Below, in pieces: positions 52,304 to 64,000 of a stretch of 64,000 nucleotides of DNA (the stretch's first letter is position 1; every line of letters begins with the position of its first letter). Both the position numbers and the translations under genes were made by a program. Origin of the DNA: Rheum nobile (lineage: Eukaryota > Streptophyta > Magnoliopsida > Caryophyllales > Polygonaceae); contig WOAB01000056.1 in NCBI GenBank assembly GCA_027886185.1, positions 3,844,001 through 3,908,000 on the forward strand, given 5' to 3'. The notes beneath the pieces were generated by a model. That model did not search any database and was not told the origin of the DNA. It saw nothing but the letters and a program-made list of their open reading frames with translations.

Positions 52304-53912
52304 TTATGCATTGTTTGCAGACAAATTTTGTGATTGCAGGATTGAAAATATGCCACCTCCTGTTGTTGCAGCTGAGTTACTTCTTGATGAAATTCCTGCA
52401 AATCAGCCAATCTCATGAAAACAAACATCTTTTGTGGCAAAGATGATGATATAGATCCTTGTCATCTTAATCAACAGTTTAAACTTTCTAACATGTTTAT
52501 TTGATTTCACTACAAGCACTATAACAATAAAGGCGACAAACAGAGAATCATAACATTACTCCTACTACAAGTCATAAGAATTAAATTACCTACCATACAG
52601 GAAATCAAGCTACAAGTAATAACGACTTAAAGCACTTCAACACTGCAAAACAAGGTTGACCCTTGTGACCTAAAATGCTCCATAAATATATTATTGCTGT
52701 CTAAACTGAGAGAAAGAACAATGCTTCTCTGAGATCTCAAACAAGTAAGCAGACACTTACACTGATCCAGTTCACTAAATATTTTTTTAAAAAGTAATCA
52801 TGAATGTCTAAAGACAAGTATTAGAAAGTGAGATAAGATTGCGATGCCATATTTTCATACCTTAAACGGAAAAAACAATTATAAACAAAATCACTTTTTA
52901 AGACAAGTCATCAAACGCACATACTCATAGATCAATAGAATTCAGACATCCAGCTAAGCATGATTACTAATCCAGATGTTCTAGTATAAGAAGGACAAAA
53001 GAGAAGGTGAAGATGAAGCTGAGAAGCCAGTAGAAAAATAAGACAATACATCTTTTCATCCCAGCTTTATCTCAGCAACAGCCAACATAAGCATTACAAG
53101 ATAAATTCATCCACTGAGCTCTTATCTCTCAAGAAGATAACTAAAGGTATCCGTTTAGTTGAAAACTCTCCTAATCAATTAATAAGAAATTGGACTTTAC
53201 AAGCTTTTGCAAGTGGGTATTACATTTGAAACAAATCGGATATGAGAAAATGGAGGTCTTCATACAAGGATATAACCAGCCTTCACACACACCAATTATC
53301 ATAAAAATAAGGAGGAAAAAGAAGAAAACAAAACAAACTATAAGTAACTCATATTGATATGGACTAAGTACCTTGAAATAGAATGACAATGAAGAACAAA
53401 ATGGTCAACAGTGTGGCAAATAGCTGATTCTTTGAAGATGAATTCTTCGCTTCTTTCACCTTCATCAACGCCTTCATCCGTTCTATCCTTGCACGTTTCA
53501 GTCTGGCAATCTCAGCTAGTTCTCTGATCAGCTTCTGATCGGCTGAATCCAGTGAAAGACCTCTCGGTGCTCGTGGTGGCTTTGGGGGCTTCTTGGCACT
53601 CATTGCCTTAGGCTTCTCCTTCACTGATTTCTTCTCCAAACCGCCGGTGTTCTTCTGTCCCACCTCCGTCTTCTTATCCACTATCAGCTTCACATTCTCC
53701 AGTGAAACATCATCACTGTAATTAGAAGCAATGGACACTATCACCCTAGCCTCGCACACCATGGATTCATCACAACTCCCAAGCCCATAACAAGAGTTAA
53801 AGCCAGCAATTAACGGCTCATCACTCGCATTACTATCGAGAACAGTCACTCCGCTTTCAAGGTCAACATCGCAACCGCTACATTTCGAAACAGATTGCTC
53901 CATTGGTACCAC
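52304..53912 (-). CDS. Plant-specific protein with C-terminal membrane segment, about 210 aa
   Basis: Two coding exons: 53912-53372 and 52395-52304, spliced in frame (LFQ|GISSRSN). The start is ATG at 53912 (MVPMEQS) or 53903 (MEQS). The N-terminal 90 residues are Ser/Val/Asp-rich. A Lys/Pro-rich stretch (KKPPKPPRAPRG) follows, then the conserved block LSLDSADQKLIRELAEIARL and a basic helix KRARIERMKALMKVKEAK. Near residues 163-181 a hydrophobic segment, LFATLLTILFFIVILFQG, should cross a membrane. I recognise this pattern from uncharacterised plant proteins and know of no assigned function. Exon 2 ends ANNA plus TAA; with a one-base shift it would run on as HNEPDPESPR, closer to the related tails I recall, so a small frameshift or an alternative end is possible. 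Confidence 0.75.
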
Positions 53913-54137
53913 GATATAAGGATATTCTTACAAAACTCAAGCCGTCACCAGAATTTTCTCTTCTGAATCTGAACCGCAATTTACATATACAGCTCCAAAA
54001 GAAAAGCTAACAACACCAAGAGGAAGCTAGTGTAGAATAAAATCCACAAAGACTCCCTTCAAACATATCAACTGGAAAAGAAAAAAAGCAAATACCAGCT
54101 CGCAACCTTCACCTTAAGAAAAGAGATGAAGCCGAAG

Positions 54138-54650
54138 CCTGCAATTGAGAGTTCAGAAATCAGCACGGAAATCAATTTATCGACAATCCGCAGAAATTAA
54201 ACTGCCAACAGTATACACAAGCAAATACCACCACAATTTTACGGAAAGTTCGGATCAAATCCAATCGCAACTCCTAATTAAACTTGAATAAACCAACAAG
54301 GACTCCCTCCCCCGTCACCGAAGCAAAATAACCAACAAAAACCGCCAAATCAAATAATTTTAGCGCTTAATCATCACTACAACAAGCAAATCATTATTCA
54401 AGTATTAATACAGCCAGCGATTGAAAGTTTGAAACAAAACAAAAAAAATAGGCGATTGATTCGAGCAATAAACAAGACCAGTATAAGATTAGCAAACATT
54501 AGAATTGAAGTAAACTGGGATGATTCATACCTCGAAATGAGAAGCGAAGAAGAAGGTTCAGATCCGATGCCGAGAAGATCGCGAAGAAAGTGATTATTCG
54601 CTGCCTTTTGCTTTGACAGGGAAGAGAGAAGCACGAGCGGCATTTGGGGA
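54138..54650 (-). promoter_or_regulatory. 5' leader and leader intron of the membrane-segment protein gene
   Basis: A leader exon candidate ends at 54531 with donor GAG|GTATGA. An acceptor (AATTGCAG) at 54139-54140 would resume the leader at 54138, about 230 bp before the start codon. A further leader splice is possible. The transcription start near 54650 is a guess. Confidence 0.4.
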
Positions 54651-55252
54651 TGACGAATGGCCTGTTATATGAAGCAAATTTTTGAAATTAAAACGTGGAA
54701 GCGACGTCGTTTCTTGAGAAATGGTTTTCGACTACTGCTCTGTGCTCACCGACACCTGGAAATGGAATGTACCAAGTACCTTCTATTTTTATTCGTTTCT
54801 TTATTTTTTTCTACATATTATATAAACTCGAAGCTTTCAAATGACATCATATCCCATCTTGATAACATTTTTTGTTTGTATGATTTCATATATATTATGA
54901 AGGAGTTTACAGTTTGAATGAAGTCCATTTTAGGTAGAATAATACATCTATACTATAAGTTCATGGCGTCAAACTGACAGCTTTTACCAAAAAACAAATA
55001 TTGTATACGAATTTGATTTTTCTAACCTACGTAGGTTAAGATGTATATAGATTGATTTAATTGGATGTTAAATTTTCTATTTTTTTTAAAGGATTTATCA
55101 TTTTTTATTTAAGATTTATTTTTTTAATATAAATTATTAGGATATAGGTAAAAAAATCGATAAAAGTTTATGAGTTTTGTAAAATTAAGGGGTTATGTAT
55201 TGATTATTTTTGTAGCCACTTCTTTACAATTCCTATCCTCCACATTATTTAA

Positions 55253-55632
55253 AAAAGGGGAAATGACAAAAAAATAATTTCAAATTTTACTAGTAATCTT
55301 AACTTTTAAGTCAACTGAAAACAATTTCAACTTTTACTTCATGAATCAATAATAATATAAATAATTTTTTTCAATTGCAATTCTTACTAATTCGATGACG
55401 AGTACTCGAGTTCTGTTCGTAGCTGGACGTAGTAAGTAATTCTTCTTTATATAAGATTTTTTATTAGGTGTAATGTTATCATCGAATTAGTCAAAATTTC
55501 AATCGAAAAAATCATTTGTACTATTTTTGGTTGATGAGTTAAAAGTTGAGATTATTTTTGGTTGACTTGAATGTTGAGATTATTTTTAATCTCCTAATGA
55601 AAATTGGAATTATTTTTGATCATTTTTCCTTT
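55253..55632. mobile_element. Foldback MITE with long terminal inverted repeats
   Basis: The first 110-120 bp (GAAATGACAAAAAAATAATT ... AAGTCAACTGAAAACAATTT) are inverted at the right end (AAATGATCAAAAATAATTCC ... AAGTCAACCAAAAATAATCT on the minus strand). The middle also has inverted ATTCGATGA / TCATCGAAT. No coding capacity. Long arms suggest a Mutator-like or foldback class. A relative lies at 50937-51220. Confidence 0.7.
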
Positions 55633-57574
55633 AATTTTTTTCATATTTATGATTTTCTAATTTAGGTATTTTAACTTTATTTTTATTAACTTATTATTCT
55701 ATTTACATAATATATATAATTGAAGACATTATAAGGTATTACGTGTTTAAAAATTACTTTGCTTATCTTAATTACTTTTTATTATAAGATTTTATTGTGA
55801 TCAATATATATAAAATGGATGGCTATAGATAGATAAAGGTATATTATGAATATTGGGAAAAAATGCAAAAGAAATAAATTAAAATTAGAATGAAAATTAG
55901 CTAAAATAGTTTTAAAAACCAACTTGTTAGCTATGTAGTGATTTTTTAGCAGTTTCATAGTATAAAATCATGGAGAAGGTTTTTTAGCAAAAATTCATTG
56001 TATCTAAAAAATCTATCATACTTTAAGGCTAAAAAACTATGTGGTCTATAAAACGCATAAAGTCAACTGGTCAAGTAAATTGATAATCCAACTAGGAATG
56101 TCAACAAGATGAAGCTTTTTACCGTGGGAATTTTCCTGACGGGGACGGGAGAAGGAACAAGAGAAAAATTTAACCCCTACGTAGAGATGACGAAGAGCGA
56201 GACAAGGATAAAGGTCCCCAAATCTTATATACTAGGTTTAGTTAAATCCTAATATGACTTGGTTAAATCGTAACAATAGATATGATAGATATATTCCAAT
56301 ACCTCCGATGAATTAAAAAATAGAAGATTATATAGAGGCTTTTTTCATACTATGCTCTAAAATCCCATATATAAAAAGATTAAATTAGACTAATTGTATG
56401 TTTATGATTATCTAATTATTTAAGATTATTTAATATATGATGGGTAAACACATTATGCAATAGATATAGTAATTCAAACAATATAGTAGATGGTTAATGA
56501 CTTAATGAATGATGATGCATGAGGATCCATATGTACACCGGAATATGTGGTATTCGTTTGATTGCATATATAAAGTGTATTTCACAATTGAAATAAAATT
56601 AAGTATCTTTGTATCTGAATTATTTTATTAAAAAATTTAAACCAAACACATATGTTTAATATCATTTCTTAAAATATTTAAATTTATGAAAATTCACTTA
56701 ATAGCCAAAGGAATACTAAAATCTTCAAGATAAATAAAAAATCTACATATAGCTAGTAATTTGTATTCTGCGAATGTTATTCTTTTATAGTCCATATTCC
56801 ATGCTCCATGCTCATTAGAAGAGGTATTTATGATCTATATGCAATGGAGATGTACATAGAAACTCACTAAAAAAAATCATGCAATACTAAACTTTTATTG
56901 TGAGCATTATTATGAGGGAGATGTCCTAAAATTACACATGCGTTGTTTATTTGTCTCTCTCGGATGTTAGATATCATTTATTGTTCCCATCTTTTGTGAA
57001 GATATGGTGGGATTTTGGAAATGGAGGTGGGCTGTTTTGTTTATACAGTATTTTTTTGGACGGAGAGGCGAAAATCTGCAATCCATTTTGACCTTCTATT
57101 AAAAGTGGTGTTTGGCAGAATTGTACTGTTTCCCGTTGAAAATTAGCAAAAACAACATTTATTAGTCAATGGGCACATGAAAAGCGCAACCTTTTATATT
57201 TTTTCGTATTGACTCACACAAGCCTAATTTCCATGTCTAATAAAGGAGAGCATGCAGAGAGGAACAATCCCATCTTTTTGAACCTCGATCATGTAAATAC
57301 ATGGAAAATAAGTATATAATTTCATCAAAGTGCACACTGAATAACGAGTCATTTTTGTATAAAAATGAGAAATTGCAAGTCAAAATATAAAAGGTTTGCT
57401 TACTAAATGATGACATTAAAGTAGATTAGGATTTTGTTTGGATTACACATTGACATTATAATATTAAAAACTAATTCAAATAAATTCTAATTAGGTTCAC
57501 TTTTTGTTTCTATTTATTTACATACGTTGAATCTGAATATTATTTTGTGTCTTAAACTAACCGTTTTAATTAAT

Positions 57575-57725
57575 ACTTCAATCCGGTTCGGGACAACCGG
57601 CGACAAAGACACGTCCGTGAAAGGTACACACTCCTTACACGCTGCTAAAAGAATTTGAACCCGAAACCTCCGGTTAAAACACTTAAAGAGTCTGGTATCA
57701 ATGTCCTCTTAACCAATGAAATGGG
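57575..57725 (-). mobile_element. Possible tRNA-derived SINE remnant
   Basis: The minus strand reads TGGTTAAGAGGACATTGA (A-box-like), then CCAGACTCTTTAAGTG, and GGGTTCAAATTC (B-box-like) about 45 bp later, followed by a 70-bp body ending in GCCGGTTGTCCCGAACCGG. RNA polymerase III promoter spacing fits a tRNA-related SINE head. It does not fold as an intact tRNA gene by eye. Confidence 0.4.
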
Positions 57726-58751
57726 GGTATTACCCTTAACTTTTTAAATACACATTTATACAGTGAACATTACCTTTAGATTTGGGTACCAGCTTGATGA
57801 AAGAGTTGACGCCATTATCAATATAATGAATGCTTAAAGAAAGAAAGAAAAAATGGAAAAATCTGATAGGTAAATCAAAATGGGGGCCTTGAGAAATCTG
57901 AAAGGACCAGGTTCATAACGCAGAAGCGGCCCTACGTTTTAAATGCGACCAAGCCCAAACCTCCTTCCACCGACACAACAACGTGCATATATTGATAAAC
58001 AAATGTTTAATATATGCACTTTTAAAGTCTTATCATATTTGAACTTTAAAAAAGATTTTAGCTTCGATTTTGTATCTCTTAAGGCACCAATTAAGGGTTT
58101 GTTTGGCATTATCTTTATAAAGACATTTTAACTATTTTTTTTTTTTCCTTCTATGTCACTCAAATTTCAAAATTAATTTTTTTAAACAAAAAAATCTTTA
58201 TATATACATATGTCAAACCGACCCTAAAATAGCTATAGGAATTTAGACGAACCCCATCACTTCCGCCACGACTTCTCAATAATGCATTTTTAGTAGGATA
58301 ATCCCACTATTAGTAGCTTTTGGTAGAGCTCAGCATTTTTAAGTATAAATCTTAGATTTAAACAATTGATATTAAGATATGATCTCCTTATAAAGCACTG
58401 TAGATAAGCCTGCTGACTATTGAGACAATAACATTGTATCATACAATATTGAAAAAAACTTAATCGACTGAATAACTAAAACCCCTTCCTAAACATGTAT
58501 GTTAACAATAGTTACTTAAGTGATACAATATTGAAAAAAAAGGAGTTTAATGCCATTTTTCAAATAACAATACATTGTCAAATTCTGTATGTTGGTAAAT
58601 ACATTTTTCCGGACCTATATTAATTTGTGTAGACCTTATTTTAAGGTATCTCAGTGTATCAGTTTTGTTAGATCGATTTCAATATATTTTTAGGTGACTA
58701 TCTGTGTATTAGCTGTAAATTTTGTAAACCACAGTTATAATCATCTCCTTA

Positions 58752-58776
58752 TATATATATATATATATATATATGT
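58752..58776. repeat. (TA)n microsatellite
   Basis: About 12 perfect AT dinucleotides. Confidence 0.9.
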
Positions 58777-58799
58777 TTTTTCAATCACACTATAATAAC

Positions 58800-58957
58800 T
58801 TTTTTTTTAGTAATAAAATTGTATTTTTAACAATAAGTTTTTTAACTATTAGTTTAACTTTATTTTACTAAGGATTTATCTATTTTCGTTTAAAAAATAT
58901 TTTAAATATAATTTTCTAATTTAACTTGTTAGCATGTGTTCATGGACACACTAGACA
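58800..58957. mobile_element. Diverged copy of the CTAGTGTGT MITE
   Basis: Shares TTTACTAAGG, TTTATCTATT, AATTTGTTAGCATGTG-like text and CATGGACACACTAGA with 59248-59406. Its left end is degraded. Confidence 0.55.
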
Positions 58958-59247
58958 AATCTATATATATATAGACTAGCTTGCACGAGAAGGTCGCTAT
59001 AACTTTAATTAATAACATCACCTTCTTAGAGATGAGGAGATGACACGTAATAATCAAGGGAACATCTCACCTTCGACATTAACTAGATGGGGTTACTTGC
59101 TCAAATGTATATGTATGGTAACACACCACGTCGAAATCAGCCACTTGACTAATTGACTTGACCACCTCAATTGAGGCAATAATGTTGGGTTATTTATGCT
59201 ATTATGGTCCTTGTAAATTAAAATAGATAATTATAATAAGGTTTTTT

Positions 59248-59406
59248 CTAGTGTGTATTCTAAAAACTTTTTTTTTGACAATTATTTAGTTAGTCATTAG
59301 TTTAATCTTATTTACTAAGGGTTTATTAATTCTCTATTAGGAAATATTTTGAAGATAAATTTCTTATTTAAGTTTGTTAGCATGTGCCCATGGACACACA
59401 CTAGAA
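59248..59406. mobile_element. Small MITE with TTCTAGTGTGT terminal repeats
   Basis: TTCTAGTGTGT at the left is inverted as ACACACTAGAA at the right, spanning about 159 bp. The right-hand text GTTAGCATGTGCCCATGGACACA is itself partly palindromic (CCATGG). There is no coding capacity. Confidence 0.65.
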
Positions 59407-60168
59407 AAACCGTTATAATAATAATAAGAGCGAGAACTGAAAATGAATATTTATATACGAAAATGAGGACATACGGCACATAATACAAAATAAATATACA
59501 AATTGAAAAATAGTGTATATAAGATAATTATATAGATAGTACAAAATAGATGAATATACGTTTCCAATAAAATTATGTGCATAATATTTTATGTATAAGT
59601 GCAAGTTCTCCCGTTTATATATAAGTGTTCATTTTCATATGATTCTTCCTCTGAGGACAATTGCACCCTTCTTTACAAATTATTAATGTCCAAAGTTGTT
59701 TCTTCTCCAATATATGTTATGAGTTATGACAATCATTAACCAAGTTAATAAAACTTAACAGTTGTCACATAACTACAACAATGTTAAAGGAAATGAAGAT
59801 TCAAATGACTCAACAAAAAACACTCCTCCCATCAGTTGCTGTATCCTGGTCACGTGAAGCAACGGATTTGAATTGCATGAGAAACAGCACTTGCCTCCCG
59901 CCTTCATTTATGGGTCTTCATATGCAAGTCATCACACAACTCGGTTTACAATAATTCACGACACAAGAAACTGCATCTTTTATTATCATATATTTAATCT
60001 TCCCATAATGAAACCCTAATCGAATTATTGACATGACACGGTTCTACACGAGGGGTGAGCACCGAGCACCTCCTTGGTGTGAAAGTCATTACTTTAAATA
60101 AGAACACTTAACACTTAAATTTCACAATCCAGACCAACCAGACGAACGAATGTAATAACACAAGATGG

Positions 60169-63100
60169 CTACAACTTCAATATGGCAGCTCCACTCGACG
60201 GCTTCGATGCGAAGACGTAGAGACCGAGTTCGTTCTTGTTGATGACTCCTTTGTCGATCCTCGACTGGTAGAAGTGGTCCTGATATAAACCAAGGGTGTC
60301 AGATTGTCAACGGGAGTTCCCCAGTGAATTTACTAATATATTGAAAACAGGAGTTTGTACAGAAAGCGCATGTATACACGTGCATAAGCTAGATCTCAAG
60401 ACTTGTAAAGAACAATTAGAAAAAGGAAGTGTTCAGAAATTGAAAATGAGAGGTCAACTGAGAGAGAAATCAAGTGAAGTTTGAACTAACCTTTAAGTTG
60501 AGAATAAATTGTGGAACTGTATTTTCCTTCACCAAAGCAACTGCACAACCTCCCCATCCAGCACCAGTCAGTCTTGCCCCGAGAGCGCCGTTGTCACGGC
60601 AGATCTTCACCAGTTCCTCCAGCTCAGGACAGCTGCCGGATCATAAACACGTGAGCAATTAATGCATTTGTGACATAAACAGGTACGATTAGAAAAAAAG
60701 AAAAGATCTCTAAATATTAAACTATCCTTGACAGTCATCCATTTATTCCAAATGTAATTATTTCTGGATGGAGAGATATCTTCCATGTCCACTATACAGA
60801 TACCCTCCTTTATTACCTCTTGAAGGGCCTAAATCTTACTTTATCTCTGCATTCTCGTGTTCATATATAGACATCTCTTTGATCATTTATCATAAACATG
60901 TTGAATGAATACTTATTCCTCTATGGGTGGCAAACAGAACTGTGACTAATATATCAGAAACTAGGAGTACAAAGTGTGAGCCATGCAGTACTCTATTTAA
61001 CTGGTTTTCAATACTTTGAAAGATAAAAAAAAAACAAAGGGATACCTGCACTCATAGAGAACACTGCAACTGTAATGACTTTCATTCATTAGGTCACCGA
61101 GTTTCTTGAGAATATCCTCCTCACTGCATCAACAATCCTCCAAACATTAAGAACGTTTTGACAAGCTATGCATGCAACAAATCAGCAGCTACTTGCTGAG
61201 TTTTTTCTTTCCGAAAACAGTTCTCTGATTTTTTTATGATACAAAGTTTTCATGGTGCAGCACTGCAGCTACAATTTTGGCATGTTTTTGTGGACTTGGA
61301 AGGTGACTCATTTGAGACCCTTTATGCCAAAATCTAGCTGGCATTATATGAAAAAGAATAATCAATATCTTTAGACACATAGGACAATCCAACATGTACG
61401 TAGAGTTTGATGTTTGTAATACTAACTTGATACTATATTCTCCATTAAGATGCCTTCCGTTACTCGTATAAGCAGATATTATATGGATTCACAATGGGTC
61501 CCATATAGTCACAACTGATAATTGTTGCCCACCAGGCGGAGGTTTATACAATATTGGAATCCACACTTCAGAGAAATTTTAGATTTTTAGTAACATCCAT
61601 AAGTGATGCCTTTTGCAAATTATGCACCTGGCATATGGTGCTTATATGAGCTCACTTGAGTGATTCAATTTCAGAACAGGGTTCAAAGTGGTTTGTTAAT
61701 ATTATTAAGCACAGCTAGCCTCAGTGTTCCAAAGAAAAAAAAAAAAAAAAAAATACACTAACCTCAGATCTGATGAAACAGTATCCTTGAAAGCATGGAC
61801 ACGTCTTGCTTCAGAGTATACATGAGCAGCTCTCTACAAATATTTTGAATTTAATAATAAGAGTATTTGCATACATGATTAAATAGACAAACAGAGATGT
61901 ATATGTCCCACATGATATAGCTGATTTCAAAATAGAGTTGTCAGGCACAGACAAATTTTAATGGAACCTGTTTTATATATATACTTGTCAGGTTCAGACA
62001 GGATTAATGTGGAAAATAATCATGTACCATGTTACAATGATATACTCCCTCCGTCCCACAATGTTTGTCCTGTTTTACTTTTGGACACTGTTTACCGTTG
62101 CGGAGAATCTTCAAGATTTCTCCCAATATATAAGAAAAAACATAGTCATGTGGGGTCTTGTTTGATTCGTCTCAACGAGTACTTTGATAATATCAAAAAA
62201 TTATAATTTTTAGAGTTATGTAATTAGAGATATTAACGATACAAAACTCGTCTCGGCAAGTGTGTCCGGTCAAAACAGGACAAACATTTCGGGACGGAGG
62301 GAGTATTACACAGTTTCCATGCTCATATTTTATCATTCAGTCCTCCCTTTTCAAAAAATAAATATTCAGCCTTACTGGAAATAAATCCACATATCATAGA
62401 TAGAAATACATAATAACTATAAATCTCTATTCAGAGCAGATGAAGAGAATGGAAATATTCACAACACACAAATATTCCGGTTATATTAAGTGCTGACAAT
62501 GACACCCAGAGAGGCTATATCAAGTAGTGTCAGAAGTCATCTTGAGAAACACAATACAGTGATGAAATCAGCAAAACCAATTTGAGCCACATATTAGTAT
62601 CAACTTACAGCTAATGCCAACACCCAAAATGTGCAACGAGCGATTCGACAATCTTAAGACACATATTTTTCAGTCCAAGTACATTATAAGCAAACAAACT
62701 AACAATTTATATAAGAAATATGTACCTGATGCAGCTTATAATGCTTTGCTTCTTTCAGCACATTCATTGATGTGGGAGAGCTGCTAAATATGGATGTCAA
62801 ACTTTCTTTGGTGATTTCCTCAATTTCTTCAGCTGTATATGGTTCCTGTTTCAGAATCTCCTGACAAAATAGAAAGTCACATTAGTAACATGCAGCAAGT
62901 ACAGAAATGCTACCATGACTAAAAAGGAAGTCTAAAATCGTCAATATTCCACTATCACTGTTGCACAGGGATCTTTATGGTGGATATATACCTTCACAGC
63001 AACAACTGGGTCAGAAGAGCCACGACTACTCGCAAAGGTTAAACAAAGACCCTCAACATCTGAAAGAGTGTTCACGTTGGAGATAGCCTCTTGAGGATTC

Positions 63101-63488
63101 ATACCGAGCTTTATTGCTAAGACAATCTGAAGAACACCAAAATTTGTGTGACAAACAACGAAGAATTAGTTGTAATTCAAAACTTATCCCATAGATGCCT
63201 ATCCCCACATACCAAAGGATACAGAAGAGAGAAAGCACATAAAGTTTCAAGAGAAATACAAGAAATAAAGCTCAAATCAAATAAGGATAAAGATTAACAT
63301 ACAGAAGCAAGACGGCATTCAACAACCCGATTATTATAATTTGTGGCAGCAGTGACAGCCTTTTGAGATTCGGCCAATGAATGTGCTATTACAAACGAGC
63401 CCCCAGCAGGAAGTTGGACATCAGTTGCACGTATAGGATTAAAATCGATTAACTCTGCAAATCCATTCTTCGCCATGATGGAAATTGC
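60169..63488 (-). CDS. GALK: Galactokinase, C-terminal seven exons (5' part outside window)
   Basis: Exons in order on the minus strand: 63488-63303, 63126-62992, 62860-62726, 61833-61763, 61123-61046, 60632-60491, 60279-60169. All junctions are GT-AG and the frame is continuous, giving 285 residues and a TAG stop, roughly the last 60% of the roughly 500-residue plant enzyme. Galactokinase (GHMP kinase family) phosphorylates galactose to galactose 1-phosphate in the cytosol, feeding UDP-galactose salvage. Visible signs: IMAKNGFAELIDFNPIRATD, GGSFVIAHSLAESQKA, NNRVVECRLAS, then LGDLMNESHYSCSVLYECSC, the GHMP C-terminal motif LTGAGWGGCAVALV, and FASKPSSGAAILKL at the end. The N-terminal GALK signature and ATP loop lie upstream. 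63489-64000 is intron. A Stowaway MITE sits in the intron between the third and fourth listed exons. Confidence 0.95.
62045..62303. mobile_element. Stowaway MITE in a galactokinase intron
   Basis: Ends CTCCCTCCGTCCCACAATG and, inverted, CTCCCTCCGTCCCGAAATG; TA duplication at 62043-62044 and 62304-62305; 259 bp. The inner arms also match (TTTGTCCTGTTTT / AAAACAGGACAAA). These are textbook Tc1/mariner-derived Stowaway features. Confidence 0.95.
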
Positions 63489-64000
63489 CTGTATTCATGG
63501 TCATTTAGTCAGGAGCAAATAAAGCATTTGTTAGACAATGCTCAATGACACAAGCGTGTAAAGCATTAGTTGTCTCATATTACCAAAGTAGGGAAACATA
63601 TGCTTCTATAACAGACCTGAAAAGAGATCTTGCTAAACAATGCAATAAAATACAGAGATAAGCCAATCCAATTAGTTGGTGCGATAATAACATGATAACA
63701 ATCATGTTAATGACTTGTCCACAGAAACCCTTTAACTGAAAAGATCAAATAACTTTTTTGATGAGATACCATTGACAGGTTAAATTATCAATCACATCCT
63801 TTCAAACTTGAAAAGAAGGCAAAATGCAAGTTTCCAACCTTTTAAGAAAAAAGGCCATACAATAAAGTATCATATACTCCGTATAAATTATTTTCTCTTA
63901 AAACAGTCATCATTTCGTTGATAACCACGTATAAATCTTGCTCGTCAAATTAAGCAAAAGAGGCACATAAAAAAACAACATCAATACATCATTATGTGAT

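Larger units (their letters stand above)
54651..60168. other. Long AT-rich intergenic region with element remnants
   Basis: No protein-coding gene recognised. Contents: foldback element 55253-55632; a hAT-like remnant near 56092 (TAGGAATGTCAAC... GGGGACGGG); SINE-like tract 57575-57725; TA microsatellite near 58755; two related MITE copies at 58800-58957 and 59248-59406. 59900-60168 should hold the 3' UTR of galactokinase. Confidence 0.6.

Noticed and set aside
57600..57720. Functional tRNA gene
   Set aside because: A- and B-box-like strings are present, but acceptor and anticodon stems do not pair convincingly by eye; a SINE remnant is more likely.
61961..62206. 81-codon ORF inside the galactokinase intron
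   Set aside because: It lies mostly within the Stowaway MITE and shows no protein similarity.

Overview
This is nuclear DNA from a flowering plant, most likely a eudicot. The host genes have many GT-AG introns, the intergenic DNA is AT-rich, and there are Ty3/gypsy LTR retrotransposons with plant-type primer-binding sites, Stowaway, hAT and PIF/Harbinger elements, and plant-specific families such as DUF1685. I cannot name the species.

Layout. (1) 1-1050: 3' part of a DUF1685 gene on +, cut by the window edge. (2) 1050-4590: no gene recognised. (3) 4590-34312: a nest of mobile elements. A PIF/Harbinger transposase gene (minus strand) was split by Ty3/gypsy element A (5327-34219). Inside A sit a Tekay-like chromovirus B (6765-20638, TSD CCAAT), a gag/protease-only Athila-like element D in reverse (22860-30273, TSD CATGT) and a solo LTR E (31638-34080). 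A solo LTR C (15922-18306, TSD TGTGC) lies inside the 3' LTR of B. (4) 34313-36170: intergenic with two MITE candidates. (5) 36170-44215: an intact nine-coding-exon gene for a membrane J-domain protein with a Jiv90 domain (DNAJC14-like). (6) 44216-47600: hAT MITE, orphan exon-like ORF, minisatellite, and a DNAJC21/JJJ1-like J-domain pseudogene fragment. (7) 48051-50411: very acidic protein gene, minus strand. (8) 52304-54650: small protein with a C-terminal membrane segment, minus strand. (9) 54650-60168: AT-rich intergenic DNA with foldback, SINE-like and MITE remnants. (10) 60169-64000: seven 3' coding exons of galactokinase, minus strand, continuing beyond the window.

The host genes are ordinary, separately transcribed loci with no visible functional link. 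The most unusual signal is in the retrotransposon nest. About 60 copies of a 14-bp GC-rich near-palindrome (CGGCG-NN-CGCCG, centre AC or CC on the element's sense strand) occur in elements B, C, D and E and not in A or the host genes. They sit at recurring 18/20/21-bp spacings. They lie in LTRs of two unrelated lineages, in a noncoding part of D, and in frame inside D's gag ORF as a three-fold 72-bp repeat encoding GARR/GDRR peptides. The two LTRs of D differ in length by exactly two such units. This looks like an undescribed modular repeat shared between retrotransposon families.

Everything here was read by eye: domain calls come from motif recognition, and splice sites from GT/AG and reading-frame continuity.
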